From Sva-07 sp041686315 (GTDB lineage Bacteria; Actinomycetota; Acidimicrobiia; Acidimicrobiales; Ilumatobacteraceae): a stretch of DNA of 27,895 nt. A model generated the notes under the pieces. The model ran no database searches and was not told the DNA's origin. It was given only the letters and a program-made list of their open reading frames with translations. The stretch lies in the NCBI GenBank assembly GCA_041686315.1, contig JAWLEC010000025.1, positions 1-27,895 on the forward strand. The letters are read 5' to 3'. This document shows positions 24,014-27,895 of the stretch, one piece after another (positions within the stretch are counted from its first letter, which is position 1; every line of letters begins with the position of its first letter). Position numbers and translations under genes: made by a program.

Positions 24014-24978
24014 CAGGCACCGCTCGTGAGGTCGTCGCCGTTCGTGGTGCCGCCGTTCGTGCCGTCGCCGTCCCTGACGCCGGCGTCCGTGCTGCCGACG
24101 ACCTCGCCGTTCTCGTGGTCGTCGTGGTCGTCGTGGCGGTCGGGCCCGGCGCCGTTCGCAGCGGCGAGGGCCACTGCCAGCGCGTACACCTCGCGCTTGG
24201 GCCGGCCGACCGCCTTGGCCACCGCCGCTGCGGCGTCGCGGGTGGAAGCGCCACCGGCGAGCTGATCACGCAGGGCTGTCCGCACGGTGTCGTCGGTGGC
24301 CGGCGCGTCGTCGCGTGGTGCGCCGGCGAGCACGAACACGTACTCGCCTCGTGGATTGCCGATGTCGATCTCGCCGAGCGGCCCGCCCACCACGGTTTCG
24401 TGGAGCTTGGTGAGTTCACGGGTGACGACGATCGTTCGGTCGTCCCCGCACACCTCGCGGAGGTCCTCGAGCGTGCGGAGCGCACGGTGCGGTGCCTCGT
24501 AGATCACCGTGGTGCGGTGTTCGGTGGCGATCTCGGCGAGCCGTCGAGTGCGGTCGGTGCCCTTGCGGGGGAGGAATCCCTCGAACACGAACCGGTCGGC
24601 GGGAAGGCCGCTGATGGTGAGTGCCATCACGGCGGCGGTGGGGCCGGGCACGGCGCTGACGGCGAATCCGGCGTCGAGCACGGCGCGCACGATCCGTTCG
24701 CCGGGGTCGGAGATCCCGGGTGTGCCCGCGTCCGACACCACCGCGACGTCGCGTCCCTCGCGCAGCGTGCGCAGCACGTCGTCGACGCGGCTCGCCTCGG
24801 TGTGGTCGTTGCACACGGCGAGCCGCTCGGCACGGATCCCGGCGTGCTGCAGGAGCAGGCCGGTGCGGCGCGTGTCCTCGCAGCAGACGAGCCCGACGTG
24901 ACCGAGCACGTCGATCGCCCGGGGTGGCAGGTCGCCGAGATTGCCGATGGGAGTGGCCACCAGCCAGAGCGTGCTCAT
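24010..24978 (-). CDS. rsmI: 16S rRNA 2'-O-ribose C1402 methyltransferase
   Basis: RsmI methylates the ribose of C1402 in the ribosomal P site. The 322-residue protein has the tetrapyrrole-methylase fold: LWLVATPIGNLGDLPPRAID, CCEDTRRTGLLL, VVSDAGTPGISDPGERIV (SAM loop), AVPGPTAAVMALTISGLP, FLPRKGTDR and VIYEAPHRALRTLEDL. A helical C-terminal extension (about 245-285) is followed by an odd His/Asp- and Gly/Thr/Asn-rich tail (DRHDDHDDHENGE and beyond) not needed for the fold. ATG at 24978 overlaps the DUF192 stop (ATGA) and has GAGG 4 nt upstream. It lies upstream of metG as in Bacillus. Confidence 0.95.
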   Translation of the reverse strand: MSTLWLVATPIGNLGDLPPRAIDVLGHVGLVCCEDTRRTGLLLQHAGIRAERLAVCNDHTEASRVDDVLRTLREGRDVAVVSDAGTPGISDPGERIVRAVLDAGFAVSAVPGPTAAVMALTISGLPADRFVFEGFLPRKGTDRTRRLAEIATEHRTTVIYEAPHRALRTLEDLREVCGDDRTIVVTRELTKLHETVVGGPLGEIDIGNPRGEYVFVLAGAPRDDAPATDDTVRTALRDQLAGGASTRDAAAAVAKAVGRPKREVYALAVALAAANGAGPDRHDDHDDHENGEVVGSTDAGVRDGDGTNGGTTNGDDLTSGAW

Positions 24979-25346
24979 CGTGCCTCGATCGGTGTCCCGT
25001 CGGGCCCGTACTCGTCGTCGGTGCTGAGTTCGATCTCGTCGCCGACGCGGAGGCCCCATCGCCCGAACGCACCGGCCTCGGCTTCGATCACCCAGCTGGC
25101 CTGCCAGACCGGCACACCGAGCCGGTGGCGGTGCATCTGCATGGTCTTCACCACGATGCCGTCGTCACCGACGTAGGCCACGTCGATCGGGAACCGCATA
25201 CCGATGGTGTGGATCCAACGGCACCGCTCGATGACGAAGGCGCCCTCCAAGCCGTCGCGCCCGAGGAGGCCCCGGCGCTTGCCGGCACGATCCGACGCCA
25301 GTTCGGCGGAGGCGAGCACCCGCGCGTCGCTGACCAACCACGCCAT
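24975..25346 (-). CDS. DUF192 family protein
   Basis: A 123-residue small beta-rich protein of the DUF192 family (function unknown). Family hallmarks are KRRGLLGRDGLEGAFVIE, RCRWIHTIGMRFPIDVAYV with the conserved H-T-x-G-M-x-F-P-I-D core, and IEAEAGAFGRWGLRVGDEIE. No signal peptide is present, unlike many DUF192 proteins, so it is cytosolic here. It is the first gene of a coupled trio DUF192-rsmI-HAD. ATG at 25346 lies 5 nt after the GGCACACTG motif, with no Shine-Dalgarno sequence. Confidence 0.9.
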   Translation of the reverse strand: MAWLVSDARVLASAELASDRAGKRRGLLGRDGLEGAFVIERCRWIHTIGMRFPIDVAYVGDDGIVVKTMQMHRHRLGVPVWQASWVIEAEAGAFGRWGLRVGDEIELSTDDEYGPDGTPIEAR

Positions 25347-25351
25347 GTCCG

Positions 25352-25360
25352 CAGTGTGCC
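25352..25360 (-). promoter_or_regulatory. Possible leaderless-type -10 element, DUF192 gene
   Basis: GGCACACTG on the minus strand, 5 nt before the DUF192 ATG, is identical to the motif before the DUF4032 gene (3406-3414). The spacing fits a transcript starting at the ATG. Tentative. Confidence 0.3.
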
Positions 25361-25380
25361 AGATCCGCGGGTGGGACGCA

Positions 25381-25472
25381 GCCCGCCCCGGGCGGGCGAT
25401 GGCCCGGCGGACGGTGGTCCGGGCGGACGACCGCCCGGTGGACGATGGCCCCGGCGGACGATGGCCTCGGCG
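25381..25472. repeat. Palindrome and ~16-bp direct repeats upstream of fetA
   Basis: A 7-bp-arm palindrome GCCCGCC-CCG-GGCGGGC (25381-25397) is followed by about five imperfect direct repeats with a 15-16 nt period. The consensus is near CGGCGGACGATGGCCC; clear cores start at 25410, 25426, 25441 and 25457. They fill half of the 194-nt divergent gap between DUF192 and fetA and could bind a regulator. The rest of the gap shows only a TACGTT hexamer 43 nt before the fetA ATG. Confidence 0.6.
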
Positions 25473-25540
25473 GGGCAGGGTGTCCGCGTGTGGGGTACGT
25501 TCCGCACGTGGGATCGATGCGGTGCTGATCGGGGCGGGCG

Positions 25541-26248
25541 ATGTCGTCGCGTGACGTGTTCGAGTTGGTCGGCGTGTCGGCGGGGCCGAGTGCTGCGCCG
25601 ATTCTCCGGGACCTCGATCTCGACATCCCGGCCAACGGGGTGACCGTGTTGGCCGGTCCGTCGGGGTCGGGCAAGTCGACCCTGCTGCGTCTGCTGAACC
25701 GGCTCGACGATCCGCTCTCGGGTGAGGTGCGGTGGCGGGGCAGGCCACTGACGGAGTGGGAGCCGACGGAGTTGCGGCGGTGCGTGGCGATGGTGTTCCA
25801 GCGTGCACCGTTGTTCCCGGGCACGGTGCTCGAGAATCTGCGCGTGGCGCTGCCCGAGGTGGGCCGCGAGCGGGCGGTGCACGTGCTCGAGCACGTGGGG
25901 TTGTCGGGGGAGTTGCTCGGCCACGATGCCGACACCCTGTCGGGCGGTGAGGCCCAACGGATGTGCGTGGCCCGGGCGTTGCTGACCGAGCCGGCGGTGC
26001 TGCTGGCCGACGAGCCGACCGCCGCACTGGATCGGTCGTCCCGGGAGACGGTGGAGGACCTGGGCCGCCAGCTCGCCGACTCGGGTGTGGCCGTGGTGTG
26101 GGTGAGCCACGACACCGACCAGTTGCGGCGGCTGGCGGATCACGTGATCGTGCTCGCCGACGGGTCGGTGCGCGCCGTCGGCCATCTCGACGACCTGGAT
26201 GCCAGCGACGATCCCGTCGTCCGCAGCTCCGTCGGGGCCCCTTCGTGA
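25541..26248 (+). CDS. ABC transporter ATPase, FetA (YbbL)-like
   Basis: A 235-residue ABC ATPase: Walker A GPSGSGKST (39-47), Q-loop VFQRAPLFPGTV, signature LSGGEAQRMCVARAL, Walker B AVLLADEPTAAL and the His switch VVWVSHDTDQL. It is paired with a UPF0014/FetB-type permease 55 nt downstream. E. coli FetAB (YbbLM) exports iron and eases peroxide stress, so that is the likely role; other substrates are possible. Start ATG at 25541 (GGGGCGGG upstream is a weak Shine-Dalgarno sequence). It is divergent from DUF192 with a repeat-filled gap. Confidence 0.88.
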   Translation: MSSRDVFELVGVSAGPSAAPILRDLDLDIPANGVTVLAGPSGSGKSTLLRLLNRLDDPLSGEVRWRGRPLTEWEPTELRRCVAMVFQRAPLFPGTVLENLRVALPEVGRERAVHVLEHVGLSGELLGHDADTLSGGEAQRMCVARALLTEPAVLLADEPTAALDRSSRETVEDLGRQLADSGVAVVWVSHDTDQLRRLADHVIVLADGSVRAVGHLDDLDASDDPVVRSSVGAPS

Positions 26249-26303
26249 TCGGCGTCGTGATCGCCGTCGCCGACGCCGCACGACGCCGCACGGCGGGTGC
26301 AGC

Positions 26304-27122
26304 GTGACGGCTCGGTCCGCGGTGGTGGCGGCGGGGGTCGAGCAGGGCGACATCGGCAACATCGGCCTGGCCGCGTCGGGGATCCTCGTGGCCGTTGCCG
26401 TGGCGGTGTCGCTGTGGCGTCGCCTCGGTCTCGAGCGCGATCTGCTCTGGGCCGCCGTCCGGGCCCTGGTGCAACTGCTGATCGTCGGCTGGGCGCTGCA
26501 GCTGGTGGTGGATCCGGACGACCCGTTGATCTTCGCCGTCCTCTGGATCGTGGTGATGGTGTCGTTCGCCTCGTGGACCACGCAGCGACGGGCGTCCGAC
26601 GTCCCGAAGGTGCTCCCCCTGTCGCTGCTGTCGTTCAGCGCATCCGCCGTCGTGGTGTTGGGCGTGCTGTTCGGGTTCGGGATCTACGAACTGGAGGGCC
26701 GTACGCTCGTGCCGCTGGCCGGGATGGTCGTGGGCAACTCGCTGTCGGCGACGGTGCTGGTGTCGCGGCAGCTGATCACGGCGTCGTCCGAGCAGCGGGG
26801 CGTGATCGAGGGCCGGCTCGCCCTCGGCCTCACCTCCACAGCGGCATTCCGGCCCCATCTGCGCGAGGCGCTGCGCACGGCGCTCGTGCCGCAGATCGAG
26901 TCGACGAAGGCGGTGGGGATCGTGGCCCTGCCCGGTGCGATGGTGGGCCTGATCCTGGCGGGTGTCGATCCCGCCGACGCCGTGAAGGTGCAGGTGTCGG
27001 TGATGTACCTGGTGCTCGGCAGCGTGGCGACCACCACGGCGGTGATGAGCCTCGGGATCTCGCGCCAGTTGTTCACGCCGGCCCAGCAACTCGAGCGCCG
27101 CCCCGGCCCCCCGCCCGAGTGA
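26304..27122 (+). CDS. ABC permease, FetB/UPF0014 (YbbM)-like
   Basis: A 272-residue permease with about seven predicted helices, beginning IGNIGLAASGILVAVAVAV. Family features are AAVRALVQLLIVGWALQLV, the conserved LVPLAGMVVGNSLSATVLV, a cytoplasmic loop with EGRLALGLTSTAAFRPHLRE and ALRTALVPQIESTKAVGIV, then ALPGAMVGLILAGVDP. The latter matches the UPF0014 signature around the coupling region. The start is GTG at 26304, 55 nt after the ATPase stop. It works with that ATPase as a probable iron exporter. It is convergent with ychF, 18 nt away, with no clear terminator in the gap. Confidence 0.9.
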   Translation: MTARSAVVAAGVEQGDIGNIGLAASGILVAVAVAVSLWRRLGLERDLLWAAVRALVQLLIVGWALQLVVDPDDPLIFAVLWIVVMVSFASWTTQRRASDVPKVLPLSLLSFSASAVVVLGVLFGFGIYELEGRTLVPLAGMVVGNSLSATVLVSRQLITASSEQRGVIEGRLALGLTSTAAFRPHLREALRTALVPQIESTKAVGIVALPGAMVGLILAGVDPADAVKVQVSVMYLVLGSVATTTAVMSLGISRQLFTPAQQLERRPGPPPE

Positions 27123-27140
27123 CGGCGTACCGGGGGGACC

Positions 27141-27895
<755 letters not shown>

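Noticed and set aside
22759..24265. Plus-strand frame covering the HAD and rsmI region
   Set aside because: Antisense to two well-supported genes with intact catalytic motifs; no domain in the translation.

Overview
The window is a high-GC, gene-dense stretch of a bacterial chromosome that looks actinobacterial, most likely from the Acidimicrobiia (Ilumatobacter-like). The grounds are the GC-rich third codon positions, GTG/TTG starts, a bS22-type 30-residue ribosomal protein, a DUF4032 kinase-like protein, a DUF559/AbiEi-like protein and near-leaderless genes. The class assignment is inference; no 16S or clade marker is present. No phage, IS element, CRISPR array or integrase was seen.

The backbone is an ancient housekeeping cluster, nearly all on the minus strand. 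Read from right to left it runs: ychF (partial), a convergent fetAB pair on plus, DUF192, rsmI, a HAD phosphatase, a convergent thioesterase on plus, metG, tatD, a DPBB-type membrane-anchored protein, ksgA, ispE, a plus-strand bS22 gene, tRNA-Gln, glmU-like, prs, a DUF559 gene, rplY, pth, mfd, a SurA-like lipoprotein, mazG, a plus-strand pair of membrane proteins, DUF4032, eno and ftsB/divIC. From memory, this is essentially the order rsmI-metS-tatD-yabE-ksgA-ispE-glmU-prs-ctc-pth-mfd-mazG-divIC of Bacillus subtilis and the Rv1003-Rv1024 region of Mycobacterium tuberculosis. It links tRNA charging and translation quality (metG, pth, ksgA, rsmI, rplY, bS22, tRNA-Gln), precursor supply (prs, glmU-like, ispE), DNA repair and nucleotide sanitation (mfd, mazG), glycolysis (eno) and division (ftsB).

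Translational coupling is common. ATGA, GTGA or TTGA overlaps join DUF192/rsmI, rsmI/HAD, DPBB/ksgA, ksgA/ispE, pth/mfd and the two membrane proteins. Between metG and tatD, a 92-bp tandem duplication creates two 31-codon micro-ORFs, so that metG, micro-ORF 1, micro-ORF 2 and tatD are chained by three consecutive ATGA junctions.

Four 53-nt palindromes with the same tips, CCGAAAAATGCC and (in three of the four) GGCATTTTTC, lie just after prs, the DUF559 gene, rplY and mfd. They look like a family of intrinsic terminators or a mobile palindromic repeat. They divide the cluster into units: glmU-prs, DUF559, rplY, pth-mfd and lipoprotein-mazG. The stem of one copy differs from the others by compensated base changes.

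The accessory or odd parts are: a glmU product that lacks the acetyltransferase half and starts on the last base of tRNA-Gln; the DUF559 gene bracketed by two nearly identical palindromes, one of which supplies its stop codon; an uncharacterised family of six-helix membrane domains (two fused in one gene, one in the next) whose last frame runs 352 nt into mazG; and short direct repeats at the 3' ends of eno, metG and the HAD gene and upstream of fetA.
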